The translations under genes and the position numbers were made by a program. From Gammaproteobacteria bacterium (GTDB lineage: Bacteria > Pseudomonadota > Gammaproteobacteria > Burkholderiales > Burkholderiaceae_B): 64,000 nucleotides of DNA. Shown piece after piece: positions 16,769 through 26,859 of the stretch (position 1 is its first letter; every line of letters begins with the position of its first letter). The notes below the pieces were generated by a model. That model searched no databases. It had not been told where the DNA came from and was given only the letters and a program-made list of their open reading frames with translations. The stretch lies in contig JAURJT010000013.1 in assembly GCA_030832095.1 (NCBI GenBank), forward strand, positions 1 to 64,000, read 5' to 3'.

Positions 16769-18427
16769 TTACACCGGCCATTGATAGGTAACAAACTCTT
16801 CTCGGAGTTTAAGCTTCGCCATTTTTCCAGTTGCGGTTAACGGGATCTGTTTTACAAAAACGATGTCGTCAGGCAGCCACCACTTGGCGACTTTTTCTGC
16901 CAACATTTCAAGTAGCTTGGCTTTCAGCGTGGCGTCATCGGCGGTCGCGCCCTCGCGCTTTACCACCACCAAGAGCGGACGCTCATCCCACTTAGGATGA
17001 GCAATCGCGATGCAGGCAGCCATTGCTACGTCTGGATGCGCGCTCGCGATGTTTTCGAGTTCGATCGATGAAATCCATTCGCCACCAGACTTAATCACGT
17101 CTTTGCTGCGATCGGTGATTTGCATGTTGCTGTCTGGGTCAAGCGTGGCAACATCACCCGTTGGAAACCAGCCCTCAATTAACGGGCTTTCGGTTGCGCC
17201 AAAGTAAGTGTTAATCGCCCAGCTGCTCTTGACCATGAGGTCACCAAAAGCGACGCCATCGTGCGGTAAGGTCTGACCTTTCTCGTCAACGATCTTCATC
17301 TCAACGCCAAATATCGGTCGGCCCTGCTTCGCTAGAATCTGTTCTTGCTCTGTTTTGCTTTTTGAAAGATCTTTTTGTTTGAGCTTTGCAACCGAACCCA
17401 CAGGCGATAACTCGGTCATGCCCCAGGCGTGAATCACCTCGATACCTTCTTTTTCAAAAGCTCGGATCATTGTAGGCGGGCAAGTCGAGCCACCGATGAC
17501 CGTTCGTTTGAAGGTGGTGAACTTAAGTTTATTAGCGATCGCATGCTCGATCAGCCCCGCCCAGATCGTTGGAACGCCTGCTGACATCGTGACTGACTCT
17601 TGTTCAATGAGCGTACACAACGAGGCGCCATCGAGCTTGGGGCCAGGAAACACGATGCGCGCACCTGCAAGCGGGCAGGAATACGGTAGGCCCCAGGCAT
17701 TGACGTGAAACATGGGCACAACAGGCATGATCGACTCTTTAGCGGTGATGCCCAAAGAGTCTGGCAAGGCAACCGCGTAAGAGTGCAAGATCGTTGAGCG
17801 ATGGCTATACAGTGCGCCCTTTGGATTGCCGGTGGTGCCTGAGGTGTAACAAAGGCTTGAGGCGGCTCGTTCGTCAAAGGTAGGCCATTCATACTCGCCC
17901 GACTCTTGGGCGAGCAAGGTTTCATAGCATTCCAGCTTTATCGTGCTGCTTTGCGGCATGTTGCCGGCATCGGTCATGCAGATCCAGTGCTTCACCGTTG
18001 GACAGTGTGCGTGAAGCGCTTCGATTAAGGGCAGAAAGCTTGTGTCAAAGAACACGACCTGATCTTGGGCGTGGTTGATGATGTAGCGAAGTTGATCGGC
18101 AAACAATCGAGGGTTAATGGTGTGGCAGACTCGAGCACTGCCCGAAGAACCATAATAGATTTCTAGGTGCCGGTAGCCGTTCCAGGCAAAGGTGCCAATG
18201 CGCGCACTCGGTTCGATCTGCAACCTGTCAAGCATCTGAGCAACTTGCTTAGCGCGAGTATGGCAATCGGCATAGGTGTAGCGATGGATATCCCCCTCGG
18301 TACGCCGCGACACGATTTCTGTGTCGGCATGGTGCCGTGCAGCATGAACCAAGAGTCCCGATATCAGCAGCGGTTGCGACATCATTTGACCCATCAAGAG
18401 CGCTGAGTTTTCTATGATTTTAGCCAT
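16769..18427 (-). CDS. AMP-dependent acyl-CoA synthetase/ligase (medium/long-chain type)
   Basis: A 552-residue adenylate-forming enzyme that converts a carboxylic acid, ATP and CoA into acyl-CoA. The P-loop-like [11 protein letters not shown] is at 194-204. [14 protein letters not shown] and [13 protein letters not shown] form the hinge, and the C-terminal [10 protein letters not shown] holds the catalytic lysine. Length and sequence fit the FadD-like group. It leads a minus-strand operon with a Bug receptor and a ModA-like protein, and its start diverges from another Bug gene. The acid substrate is unknown. Confidence 0.9.
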   Translation of the reverse strand: MAKIIENSALLMGQMMSQPLLISGLLVHAARHHADTEIVSRRTEGDIHRYTYADCHTRAKQVAQMLDRLQIEPSARIGTFAWNGYRHLEIYYGSSGSARVCHTINPRLFADQLRYIINHAQDQVVFFDTSFLPLIEALHAHCPTVKHWICMTDAGNMPQSSTIKLECYETLLAQESGEYEWPTFDERAASSLCYTSGTTGNPKGALYSHRSTILHSYAVALPDSLGITAKESIMPVVPMFHVNAWGLPYSCPLAGARIVFPGPKLDGASLCTLIEQESVTMSAGVPTIWAGLIEHAIANKLKFTTFKRTVIGGSTCPPTMIRAFEKEGIEVIHAWGMTELSPVGSVAKLKQKDLSKSKTEQEQILAKQGRPIFGVEMKIVDEKGQTLPHDGVAFGDLMVKSSWAINTYFGATESPLIEGWFPTGDVATLDPDSNMQITDRSKDVIKSGGEWISSIELENIASAHPDVAMAACIAIAHPKWDERPLLVVVKREGATADDATLKAKLLEMLAEKVAKWWLPDDIVFVKQIPLTATGKMAKLKLREEFVTYQWPV

Positions 18428-18571
18428 GGTGCATCCTGGTCTCGAAGGGGCTGAACACTTGTTATCGATCTTCTGACGCTATCATATCGCCAAGTTGAAA
18501 TGTACACTTGCTGTTTCGCTCGGTCACGACTTTTTAATCGAGCAGGCTGAGCAGAAATTCTGGAGATCCAT

Positions 18572-19552
18572 GTGAAATTACCTTTAGTCACCTCTTTTGT
18601 AGTTTCGTGTTTAGTGTTCGTGGCCAGCCACTCGCGTTTAGTTGTCGCCCAAGAGTTTCCGAAGGATCAAACGATTACCATCATCGTGGGCTTTGTGGCC
18701 GGTGGTGCCTCTGACACGTCGACTCGACTGATCGCCAGAGAGCTCGCCAATAATCTTGGTCAGCCAGTCGTGGTCGAAAACAAGCCTGGTGCTGGCAGTA
18801 TGCTGGCCTCTCAATATGTTGCGAATGCCAAAGCGGATGGCACGGTGCTACTGCTTGGTTCGGTTGGTCCGATGGCGGTGATTCCACATTTGATGAAACT
18901 GTCTTTTGACCCGTTGCGTGACCTAGCGCCCATCACGATGGGAGTCAGTTTTGCGAACGTGTTGGTGGTGCCTGCCTCTTTAAACATTACGACTCTGGCT
19001 GAGTTCGTCGCGCTCGCCAAAAAGAACCCAGGTAAGCTGGCCTATGCTTCAACTGGGATTGGGTCATCTGCGCATTTAGCCGGTGAGCTTTTTGGGCAGC
19101 GTGCCGGTGTAGACCTTGTGCATGTTCCTTATAAGGGTGGCAGTGCCGCGATGATTGACTTGCTCGGTTCACGCATCGAAGCGTATTACTCAACGCCTTC
19201 GTCTGCAGCCGCGCATATCCAAAGTAAAAAATTAATTGCAATTGCGACGACTGGCTTGACGCGCCCAGAGGGCCTCGCCTCTTTGCCAACCATTGCAGAA
19301 TCGGGCTACCCCGACTTCAACGCCACAAACTGGTATGCCTACGTAGCACCCGGCAAAACACCGACGGCTATCCTAGACCGTTGGAATACAGAGTTTGTTA
19401 AGGTCTTGACGACCCCGTCGGTTCGCGATGCCTTGCTTGCAATGGGCTTGATTCCAGATCCCATGACTCGTCAGGGTTTAGCCGACTACATGGCTAAAGA
19501 GTCAGCGACCTGGAAATCGGTCATTCAAGAGCGCAATATCAAAATCGAGTAG
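18572..19552 (+). CDS. Bug/TctC-type periplasmic receptor (GTG start)
   Basis: A 326-residue secreted receptor. The start is GTG at 18572, with GGAG at 18562-18565; the ATG two bases earlier is followed at once by TGA in its own frame. The signal peptide (to VVAQ near 27) is followed by TITIIVGFVAGGASD, VVENKPGAG and HVPYKGGSAAMIDLLGSRIE. It diverges from the AMP ligase operon across a 144-bp spacer and may share control with it. It is an orphan receptor. Confidence 0.9.
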   Translation: MKLPLVTSFVVSCLVFVASHSRLVVAQEFPKDQTITIIVGFVAGGASDTSTRLIARELANNLGQPVVVENKPGAGSMLASQYVANAKADGTVLLLGSVGPMAVIPHLMKLSFDPLRDLAPITMGVSFANVLVVPASLNITTLAEFVALAKKNPGKLAYASTGIGSSAHLAGELFGQRAGVDLVHVPYKGGSAAMIDLLGSRIEAYYSTPSSAAAHIQSKKLIAIATTGLTRPEGLASLPTIAESGYPDFNATNWYAYVAPGKTPTAILDRWNTEFVKVLTTPSVRDALLAMGLIPDPMTRQGLADYMAKESATWKSVIQERNIKIE

Positions 19553-19655
19553 TTCGCAGATCTGAGTGGTGAATTTGATTGCAATTCGCTCGGGTCGATC
19601 AGTTGGCAGATCATATGGGCGTATGCAGTCACCCATAAAAAATGAGTCAGTCAGC

Positions 19656-20777
19656 TTATTGCGGCTCGCGGCGCACGACTTGAACGCTGCGACGCTCGTG
19701 CTCTTTGTTATAACTAAAGGCGAAAGGCATTGGCCTCACAGCAGTGGCTTGCCGATAGGCTTGTGCAAGTGACTGTTGCTTATGCGGACTAAACTGTTCG
19801 AAGGGTAGCGAAAAGCCTCCGTACAAGTCGACTGTCCCGATCTTTTTTATGTGTGCGTAGTCGACTCCGGTCTCGTCTTGTACGACCATCGGTGCGTTTT
19901 TGACGATCATGTCTCGCAACACAATAAAGTTTCCATCTTGCAAGAGGTGCGACGCAGCCTTAATCAGCATTGGGTGTTGCGTCATGTGGCTCAGCCAGCC
20001 TCGCATCGGCTCTTTCACTAAAAGATTTTGATCCGATAAATCAAGACTGACGTAATCAAGCGCGACTGTCTTGCCATTTTTTTTCAGCACCAGGCGCACA
20101 GAGTTGTAGGGCCCAGCAGACTTGATAAATTGCCCAGACGCTGAGTCGTATGCAATGGGGTACAGCTCAACCACGTCGTAGCCCGAGTACAGAGCGAAGG
20201 TCGTTAAAATCGTGGTGATGCCGATGTGCGCGCTTTTTGCGAAGCGGTCGGCCTCAAGTTCAGCGGTGATAAAAAAGGCGTTGTAGGCAAAGCGCTTCCA
20301 TTCGCGTAAAAATTTTGTTTGAAAATGTTGAGCTCTGTCGGGCGACATGGGGGCCAGTAGGGCGGGTTCGCCAGCGGCTTGCATCGCGACCATGACATAC
20401 CGGTCGGCATCAGGATAGAGTTGACTCAGGGTCACAAAATCTGGGCCAGAAAAGGGATAAAAAACAGTACCCGTGCCTGAGAATTTAATTTCGGTTTTAG
20501 CCCACTCGGTCATGGCGTGACCATGATCCTTTTGATAAACAGCCCAAGAGCCATCTGCGATTTTTTTATTTTCGGCAGTTAAAAATGGGAACACAGCGGG
20601 GTTTGAATGAGGGCCGACTAGATAGTGACCTTGCAAGTGGGGTGCTTGCTGGGTACCGCTTTTGGCGTCTGAGGCGTTTGTTTCGCCTGTCTGCGCTTGC
20701 GCGGACGTGAAGCAGACTAAAAGGCAAAGGGCGACCAATGATGAGGCCACCTTGAAGGTGCGAACAAACCAGTTCAT
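19656..20777 (-). CDS. Secreted protein of unknown function
   Basis: A 373-residue protein I do not recognise. It has a clear Sec signal peptide (hydrophobic core about 9-24, cleavage after AQA near 28) and then no further membrane segment, so it is probably periplasmic. Visible landmarks are a GHYLVGPHSNPAVFPF segment early, a PFSGPDFVTL stretch near 105 and YSGYDVVELYPIAYD near 215. The region from about 100 to 250 looks like one compact domain rich in aromatic residues. It is a single gene with its own spacer on both sides. Catalytic or metal-binding motifs were not evident. Confidence 0.7.
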   Translation of the reverse strand: MNWFVRTFKVASSLVALCLLVCFTSAQAQTGETNASDAKSGTQQAPHLQGHYLVGPHSNPAVFPFLTAENKKIADGSWAVYQKDHGHAMTEWAKTEIKFSGTGTVFYPFSGPDFVTLSQLYPDADRYVMVAMQAAGEPALLAPMSPDRAQHFQTKFLREWKRFAYNAFFITAELEADRFAKSAHIGITTILTTFALYSGYDVVELYPIAYDSASGQFIKSAGPYNSVRLVLKKNGKTVALDYVSLDLSDQNLLVKEPMRGWLSHMTQHPMLIKAASHLLQDGNFIVLRDMIVKNAPMVVQDETGVDYAHIKKIGTVDLYGGFSLPFEQFSPHKQQSLAQAYRQATAVRPMPFAFSYNKEHERRSVQVVRREPQ

Positions 20778-20840
20778 TTTTTTCTTTACGTTAACGGAAG
20801 AGACTGCTTAATTTGCGCCAATCAAACATTCGATCGGCCT

Positions 20841-20906
20841 AGATAGTTGTACCGATTTTGACAGGCGCATGCTGGGCAAGATAGTACCCTGTACCGTCTG
20901 TTTTGT
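20841..20906. repeat. Degenerate direct repeat in the 20778-20909 spacer
   Basis: AGATAGT at 20841-20847 and 20879-20885 (38 bp apart) is followed in both copies by TGTACCG (20848-20854 and 20890-20896) and a T-rich tail. The second copy has a 4-bp insertion. The spacer lies between the secreted protein (its start at 20777) and the SDR stop (20910). No clear promoter was found in it. Confidence 0.4.
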
Positions 20907-20909
20907 GCA

Positions 20910-21692
20910 CTAAACGATCGAGCGTGCTGAAGTGATGCCGCCATCTACCGTAAAAATCGAGCCCGAGGTGTACGCAGACTTTTCCGAGGCGAGGTACACG
21001 CACAGATCTGCGATTTCTTCGGCAGTGGCCGCTCGTCCCAAAGGTAATTTAGCCAGTAGTTCGCTAGCGCGATTCGCATCACCAAGTTCTGATTCTGCAC
21101 GTCGCCTTAAGACTTTCTCAATACGCGGTGTAGATACTGCGCCTGGATTGACCCCGATCACACGAATGCCGTCGCGCAGACTTCGGCCACCAATTGCACG
21201 GGTGAAGGCCATCAACGCAGCATTGCCGGTAGTGCCAGCCACGTAGTCAAAGTCAAAGTTTTCACCACCGATACCGATATTGTTGATGATGACGCCACGG
21301 CCACGCGCTTTGAAAAGAGGGTAGAACGCGCGGGTCATATCGATGTAACCCAGCACTTTTAATTCCCACCCAGCACGCCATTGGGTTGCGTCCACATCCC
21401 AAAGGTTACCTCCGGGAATCGTGCCTGCGTTATTGACTAAGATGTCGATATCCGACGCTTGCGCGACAATGCTCTCGATTGCACCTGCTTGAGTCATGTC
21501 GAGCGCGATAACTTTAGTGGGGACGCCAAAGCGGTTGAGAAGATCGATGGCCAGCGCGGTGAGTCGATCCTCTGACCGAGCAACGACGGTGAGGTGGCAG
21601 CCTTCGCGTGCAAAGGATTCGGCAAGGGCTTGGCCAATTCCTTGCGAGGCACCTGTTACCAATACTTTTTTACCCTTCAGGTTGAGTTCCAT
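20910..21692 (-). CDS. SDR-family protein lacking the usual Ser and Lys of the active site
   Basis: A 260-residue protein with an intact SDR cofactor site (TGASQGIG at 13-20, NNAG near 87) and the family's C-terminal SGSIFTVDGG. At the catalytic site it reads INNIGIGG...YVAGT, so the conserved Ser is missing and the YxxxK lysine is Thr, leaving only the tyrosine. It may be a non-catalytic or mechanistically different SDR. It is the last gene of a long minus-strand operon starting at livK and follows an AMP-dependent ligase by 20 bp. Confidence 0.85.
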   Translation of the reverse strand: MELNLKGKKVLVTGASQGIGQALAESFAREGCHLTVVARSEDRLTALAIDLLNRFGVPTKVIALDMTQAGAIESIVAQASDIDILVNNAGTIPGGNLWDVDATQWRAGWELKVLGYIDMTRAFYPLFKARGRGVIINNIGIGGENFDFDYVAGTTGNAALMAFTRAIGGRSLRDGIRVIGVNPGAVSTPRIEKVLRRRAESELGDANRASELLAKLPLGRAATAEEIADLCVYLASEKSAYTSGSIFTVDGGITSARSIV

Positions 21693-21712
21693 ACCGTTGC
21701 TGCCTATAGAAA

Positions 21713-23668
21713 TTAGGGGGCTGAATTCTTGAGAACTTGTTGCAGTTCTTCCATTGCGCTAGGGTTGTTCAGCGCCGAGAGGTCACCTAAGGTCTCTTGC
21801 ATAAAAATATTACGGATTAAACGCCGCATGACTTTTTGACTACGAGTTTTAGGTAAGTCTTTCATGATGTAGACGCGGCTTGGCCGAAAGGGTTTACCCA
21901 TTCGGTCCGCGACATGATCTTTGATCATCGCCTCAAGAGCAGCTGGTTCGCCTTTGTAATCAGGAGACGCAATCACAAAAATCACTAATTTTTGACCCTT
22001 GCTTGGGTCCGACACACCGATCGCAGCCGCTTCGCTCACGTCTTTGAGTGCAAGCAAAATTTCTTCGACCTCAGCTGGACCTAAACGCTTCCCAGCTATT
22101 TTTAGTGTGTCATCTGAACGACCCAAGATATAAAAATAACCTTTGTCGTCGTGCAGGGCTAAGTCGCCATGAATCCATTGGCCAGGGATTGCTCGCCAGT
22201 AAGAGTCTAGGTAACGCTCGTCGTCCATCCAAAATGATTGCGTCATCCCGACAAAGGGAGCGCGAATCGACAGCTCTCCGATTGCGTTGCGCACCGATTC
22301 GCCTGCGGCGTCGACCACATCAGTCATGACACCTGGGCTTGCTGTATTGAAGGACGCAGCGGCAATGGGTTTGACCACCACGCTCGAGAGCAGCGCGCAA
22401 CTTGCTTCGGTGCCACCAGTGACATTAATGATCGGGCAGGTCCCGTGACCGAAATGTGTTTCGAACCATTTGAAATGCACAGGATCAATGGGTTCTCCGG
22501 CTGTGATCAATAAGCGTATTGAAGAGAGGTCGGGTTGCAGTGCAATCTCGGCATGACTGGCATAGCCACGAATGAGCGTAGGCGAAGCGCCGTACACCGT
22601 CACGCCATAGCGCTCGATGAGTTTGCCCATGCGTGTCCAATTAGGATAGTCTGGCGCGCCGTCATAAGTGACTAAGGTCGCGCCATTCAAAAGCGCCATC
22701 GTTGACACAAGCGGGCCCGCAATCCAACCCATGTCCGCCGGCCAGCACACAACATCGCCCTGTCGGATGTCAAAGTGCACCAGTGAATCATGTGCCATTT
22801 TCAAGGGAAAGCCACCGTGCGTGTGAACCGGACCTTTGGGTTTGCCAGTTGTGCCCGAGGTGTATATCACCATAAAGGGATCATCTGGCGACATGCGCGC
22901 TGAGGGAGTCTGTTGCCCAGGGGTGCTGTTTGCAACGTGCGCCCAGTTAATATCACCGACGCTTAAGGGTGGCCCCTCGGGTGAGTGCTTCCAGATGATT
23001 GTTTCAATCGTAGGCAACTGTTTGCACGCTGCTTCGATAATGGCTCGTGCATCAACAAAATTTCCACGACGGCTAAAGCCTGTTGAAGCAACGAGCATAC
23101 GTGCCGTGCATGAGGATAGCCGCGCCACAATGGCATCAACACCAAAGCCGCTAAACAAGGGCACAACAATTGCGCCGAGGTACGATAGACCAAGAAGTGT
23201 TACGTTAGCTTCGATGCCGTTTTCAATCAACAGACCGACACGGTCGCCGCGCTTGACGCCTAGCGAAGCCATGCCCGCAGCAAAATTCTGAACGCGTGTC
23301 TTGAGTTCTGCGAAGGTGACGGTTTCGGCTGCTATTTGCTCACGTTCGGCGATTAAGGCGGGTTGCTGTGCGGTTGCCGGGTTGTCGGACCAGCGTAATA
23401 CGGTATCCACCCAGTTGAGTTCGCCACCTGTAAACCAACGGGGAAACTCCGCTCCGCCAGAGGTGTCAACATACTGTGTGTAGTCTGTTGACCAGACGAT
23501 GCCGCAGAACGCATTGACTTCTTTCCAGTACTGCGCAGGCTGCTCAATAGAAAAGCGGTAAAAGGCGTCGTAATCGGTAAAACCCAAACGCTTCATCAAG
23601 CGCGCAATATTTGAATTCGTCAGATCTTCTGCACGCGGCTGCCAGACTGCTAGGTCATTGGTTGTCAT
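21713..23668 (-). CDS. AMP-dependent ligase (acetyl/acetoacetyl-CoA synthetase-like)
   Basis: About 651 residues: an N-terminal ACAS-type segment, then adenylation motif YTSGTTGKPKG, VVCWPADMGWIAGP, HGDLALHDDKGYF, the hinge GRSDDTLKIAGKRL and the C-terminal catalytic lysine in PKTRSQKVMRR. It makes an acyl-CoA from a short acid. The start is uncertain: TTG at 23686 would overlap the upstream SDR stop by 4 bp, while ATG 23668 has GAGG 12 nt upstream. It is cotranscribed with Liv-type ABC genes and two SDRs. Confidence 0.9.
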   Translation of the reverse strand: MTTNDLAVWQPRAEDLTNSNIARLMKRLGFTDYDAFYRFSIEQPAQYWKEVNAFCGIVWSTDYTQYVDTSGGAEFPRWFTGGELNWVDTVLRWSDNPATAQQPALIAEREQIAAETVTFAELKTRVQNFAAGMASLGVKRGDRVGLLIENGIEANVTLLGLSYLGAIVVPLFSGFGVDAIVARLSSCTARMLVASTGFSRRGNFVDARAIIEAACKQLPTIETIIWKHSPEGPPLSVGDINWAHVANSTPGQQTPSARMSPDDPFMVIYTSGTTGKPKGPVHTHGGFPLKMAHDSLVHFDIRQGDVVCWPADMGWIAGPLVSTMALLNGATLVTYDGAPDYPNWTRMGKLIERYGVTVYGASPTLIRGYASHAEIALQPDLSSIRLLITAGEPIDPVHFKWFETHFGHGTCPIINVTGGTEASCALLSSVVVKPIAAASFNTASPGVMTDVVDAAGESVRNAIGELSIRAPFVGMTQSFWMDDERYLDSYWRAIPGQWIHGDLALHDDKGYFYILGRSDDTLKIAGKRLGPAEVEEILLALKDVSEAAAIGVSDPSKGQKLVIFVIASPDYKGEPAALEAMIKDHVADRMGKPFRPSRVYIMKDLPKTRSQKVMRRLIRNIFMQETLGDLSALNNPSAMEELQQVLKNSAP

Positions 23669-23682
23669 GTTGTCTGCGTGCC

Positions 23683-24438
23683 TCAATTGATCGTGAGTCC
23701 ACCATCAACTGTCAGTATGTGCCCTGTGGTTGACAAAGACTCGTCCGAGGCGAGGTATAGCGCGGCATACGCAACATCTTTCGGTGGAACGACACCAAAC
23801 ATTTGCCCGGATAAAAACTTTGAGGTGACGCCATCGTCTTTTAGTAAAGTTAAAACTCGATCAGTTCCTGTTGCGCCTGGCGCAATGGCATTGATACGAA
23901 CTTTCTGGGCTGCGTATTCGACAGCCATTGAGCGGGTGAGTGCGCTGATGGCTCCTTTTGCTGCTGTGTAGGCATCTTTTCTGTGCGTGCCAATCAACGC
24001 CACAACGGACGTCATATTGATGACTGCACCACCGCCGCTTGCGATAATCGCCGGAATACCGTGCTGACAACCGAGCCAAGTGCCGAAAAGATCGAGTTGT
24101 ATTTTTCGCCAGAATTCTTCGGTGGCACCCTCGGTGACTGCGCCATCTTTTACGGTTGAACCACCGGCATTGTTGTGCAAAATATTTAATTTGCCAAAGG
24201 TGTCTACGCACCGTTTGACGGCGCTCTCGACTTGCTCTGACTGCGTGACGTCTGCTTCTATAAATAAGCACTCGCCGCCCTGTGCTTTAAGAAGTTTTGC
24301 GGTCTCAGCGCCGCCGGCAGGGTTTTTATCGATGAACGCAACTTTTGCGCCTTCTTGTGAAAACAACAAGGCGGTTTCGCGACCGATGCCCGCACCTGCG
24401 CCAGTGATGAGTGCTACCTTGCCAGCGAGTCGTCCCAT
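23683..24438 (-). CDS. SDR family oxidoreductase (classical)
   Basis: A 251-residue short-chain dehydrogenase with TGAGAGIG near 13-20, NNAG, and an intact Ser-Tyr-Lys triad (NMTS, then YTAAK). The C-terminal GHILTVDGG is typical. It likely oxidises a hydroxy-acyl intermediate. It lies 17 bp downstream of livF and just before the AMP-dependent ligase in the same operon, which suggests a role on the compound imported by the Liv-type transporter. Confidence 0.88.
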   Translation of the reverse strand: MGRLAGKVALITGAGAGIGRETALLFSQEGAKVAFIDKNPAGGAETAKLLKAQGGECLFIEADVTQSEQVESAVKRCVDTFGKLNILHNNAGGSTVKDGAVTEGATEEFWRKIQLDLFGTWLGCQHGIPAIIASGGGAVINMTSVVALIGTHRKDAYTAAKGAISALTRSMAVEYAAQKVRINAIAPGATGTDRVLTLLKDDGVTSKFLSGQMFGVVPPKDVAYAALYLASDESLSTTGHILTVDGGLTIN

Positions 24439-24455
24439 GAGATTCCTATAAAAAA

Positions 24456-25175
24456 TTAAATACCCAAGTAGGCGCGTTGAATCTCTGCGCTGTTGGCAAG
24501 ATCCGCTGCTAACCCATGCATAGCAACTTCTCCGCGTTCGAGGATGTACGCGTAATGCGAAATTTCTAGCGCAATTTCGGCATTTTGTTCAACTAATAAA
24601 ATATCAACGCCAGCTTTCGCAATCGATTGAATGATCTCGGCGATCGTGTCGACAATCGCTGGCGCTAGACCAATGGTTGGCTCATCAAGCAGAAGCAACT
24701 TTGGCCCTGCCATGAGTGCTCGCGCAACCGCGACCATTTGCTGCTGCCCACCGCTCAGGCTGGCTGCGCGCACGTTTAGTTTTTCTCTTAAGGCAGGAAA
24801 ATATTCCAACGCCCGTTCAAAATCGCGGGCGATGGCCACTTTGTCTGAGCGCTGGAAAGCACCCATCTGTAAGTTCTCTGCGACAGTCATGCTTTTAAAT
24901 AGACGGCGCCCCTCTGGCACCAATACCAGTCCCTGTTTGACCAAGACGTCAGTCTCTGTGTGGCTAATGTTTTTCCCAAAAAGCTCGAGGGCTGCACTTT
25001 GCGAGGGGAGTAAACCAGTCAGTGCTTTCATCGTTGTAGACTTGCCCGAGCCGTTCGAGCCAATGATCGTCGTAATTTTTCCACGAGCGACTGAAAAACT
25101 TATGCCTTTGACGGCGGGCACAATCCCGTAGTTCACAACGAGATCAGTGACCTTGAGTGCATAGTCGGTTGTCAT
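24456..25175 (-). CDS. livF: Branched-chain amino acid-type ABC ATPase LivF
   Basis: A 239-residue ATPase: Walker A GSNGSGKST near 38, signature LSGGQQQM near 136, Walker B LLLLDEPTIGLAP near 157, and the LivF-specific ending EIQRAYLGI. It overlaps livG by 4 bp. With LivG it energises the LivHM channel for import of an amino acid or other carboxylate across the inner membrane. Confidence 0.95.
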   Translation of the reverse strand: MTTDYALKVTDLVVNYGIVPAVKGISFSVARGKITTIIGSNGSGKSTTMKALTGLLPSQSAALELFGKNISHTETDVLVKQGLVLVPEGRRLFKSMTVAENLQMGAFQRSDKVAIARDFERALEYFPALREKLNVRAASLSGGQQQMVAVARALMAGPKLLLLDEPTIGLAPAIVDTIAEIIQSIAKAGVDILLVEQNAEIALEISHYAYILERGEVAMHGLAADLANSAEIQRAYLGI

Positions 25176-25900
25176 GCGCGTTTACCTAGGTACGCAGAAA
25201 TCACCGCGGGATTTTGCTTGATTTCTAAAGGTGAGCCAGCGGCTAGAAAAATGCCATGATCAAGCACCACAATGCGATCGCAGATCTCCATGACGGCTTT
25301 CATATTGTGTTCAACCAGCAAAATCGAAAGCTTAAATTCATCGCGAATTCGTCTGAAGATCGCAAGTGCACCACCTACCTCAGTCTGATTTAAACCTGTC
25401 AGAGGTTCGTCTAAGCACAGCAATTTTGGGCGTGTCGCAAAGGCGATGGCGATACTAACCATGCGTTGTAAACCGTGCGGTAAATTGCCAGCGATTTCTT
25501 GCAGATGATCAGATAGGTTGAGTATCTCGGCGGTTTCGTGAACGCGGCGGACGCGCTCGCTCTTTACGCTGATCGTGCTGAAGGTCGCGATCAGAATATT
25601 GTCATAGACCGTCATATCCGTCAGAAGACTGTCGTGTTGAAAGGTGCGCACTAGACCCTTGTGACAGACTTGCGCAGTATTCATTTTTGAAATGTCTTCG
25701 CCTAAAAACTCGATGCGGCCCTCAGACGCAGGGTAAAAGCCACTCACGCAATTAAAGGTCGTGCTTTTGCCAGCGCCGTTCGGTCCGATCAACCCAAGGA
25801 TTTCGCCTTTTTGTACGTCAAAACTTAAATTTGAGACAGCGGTTAAGCCACCAAAACGACGAGTGAGTTTTTCGACTTTTAATAAGATCTCTGTTGTCAT
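25172..25900 (-). CDS. livG: Branched-chain amino acid-type ABC ATPase LivG
   Basis: A 242-residue ATPase with Walker A GPNGAGKST near 38, the LivG-like FNCVSGFYPASEG segment, LPHGLQRMVSIAIA in place of the standard signature, Walker B LLCLDEPLTGLN, and a C-terminal PAVISAYLG. It is located between livM and livF with start and stop overlaps typical of this operon. The signature reads PHGLQR rather than LSGGQ, a variant common in LivG. Confidence 0.93.
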   Translation of the reverse strand: MTTEILLKVEKLTRRFGGLTAVSNLSFDVQKGEILGLIGPNGAGKSTTFNCVSGFYPASEGRIEFLGEDISKMNTAQVCHKGLVRTFQHDSLLTDMTVYDNILIATFSTISVKSERVRRVHETAEILNLSDHLQEIAGNLPHGLQRMVSIAIAFATRPKLLCLDEPLTGLNQTEVGGALAIFRRIRDEFKLSILLVEHNMKAVMEICDRIVVLDHGIFLAAGSPLEIKQNPAVISAYLGKRA

Positions 25901-25914
25901 TTTTCGTCTCGCGC

Positions 25915-26859
25915 TCAGTGCTTAGCTGCAGCTTGAGGTTTTGGGGGCAGGCCTAACAATTTTCTGATGATGCCGACCAAACCATCCGGCATTAGTAAGA
26001 CAGCAATGACGATTGCCGCGCCGTAGAAAATATGTTCGAACGGACCGAAACCCATCGCCACTTGAGCGAGTAAGGTCAAGACAGAGGCGCCCAAAATAGG
26101 GCCCGCAATATGCGACTCTCCGCCAACTTTAATATAAGCCAGTGTGTATACCGCTAGTAAAAAACTGAAGTCGTCAGGGCTAATGACATTATTGGCATGC
26201 GCCAGCAGGGCGCCACAGATGCCCGCGACAAACGATGAGATCGCCAAACACATGACTTTTGTTAAGTGAACATTGATCCCGACTGTCTGAACGATTGCAT
26301 CATTATTACGAATGGCAACCAAGACTTTTCCAAAGTCGCTTTGCTCGATCTTGTAGAGCACAATTAAACTTAACAGTACAACTGCAACGACGAACGTCGG
26401 GTAATAGTCAGTTAATAAAACGGGTGGAAACACTCCGAGCATGCCTGAGTTACTGCCAATATAGTCAATCTGCGTGTAGACCATTCTTAGCACTTCTGTG
26501 AAGGCAAAGCTGATCAACATAAAATATGGTCCCTTCGTGCGTAGCGTGATGTAGCCCACAATCAGACTCAGCAACGTTGCCGCCAGCGCTGCGCTGACGA
26601 TGGCTACGACAAACGGCAAACCGAGTTTTGTGGTGCAAACGCCGGCAACATAGGCGCCAACGCCCGCGAACCCAGCGATCGCAAAATTTAATTCACCGAT
26701 TAATTGAACGAAGCGAAAGCTTGCCGCCAGCAAGATATTGATGGCAACCCAAATGACTAAGCTCGCAGCAAAGCCGGTACCGGTAAACAGACTGCCACCA
26801 AGAACGAGCAGGCTGAGGAGGGCGACATAAAGAATGGTCGAACTGCGCGCGTTACCCAT
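25915..26859 (-). CDS. livM: Branched-chain amino acid-type ABC permease LivM
   Basis: A 314-residue membrane protein with about nine helices and the LivM motif GYITLRTKGPYFMLISFAF and a later GGESHIAGPILGA. The start at 26859 (MGNARSS) overlaps the livH stop by 8 bp; the longer frame to 26952 would run inside livH. It forms the channel together with LivH. Confidence 0.92.
   Translation of the reverse strand: MGNARSSTILYVALLSLLVLGGSLFTGTGFAASLVIWVAINILLAASFRFVQLIGELNFAIAGFAGVGAYVAGVCTTKLGLPFVVAIVSAALAATLLSLIVGYITLRTKGPYFMLISFAFTEVLRMVYTQIDYIGSNSGMLGVFPPVLLTDYYPTFVVAVVLLSLIVLYKIEQSDFGKVLVAIRNNDAIVQTVGINVHLTKVMCLAISSFVAGICGALLAHANNVISPDDFSFLLAVYTLAYIKVGGESHIAGPILGASVLTLLAQVAMGFGPFEHIFYGAAIVIAVLLMPDGLVGIIRKLLGLPPKPQAAAKH

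Noticed and set aside
22836..23291. 151-codon plus-strand frame within the AMP-dependent ligase gene
   Set aside because: Antisense shadow of a confirmed enzyme, with no ribosome-binding site or family resemblance.
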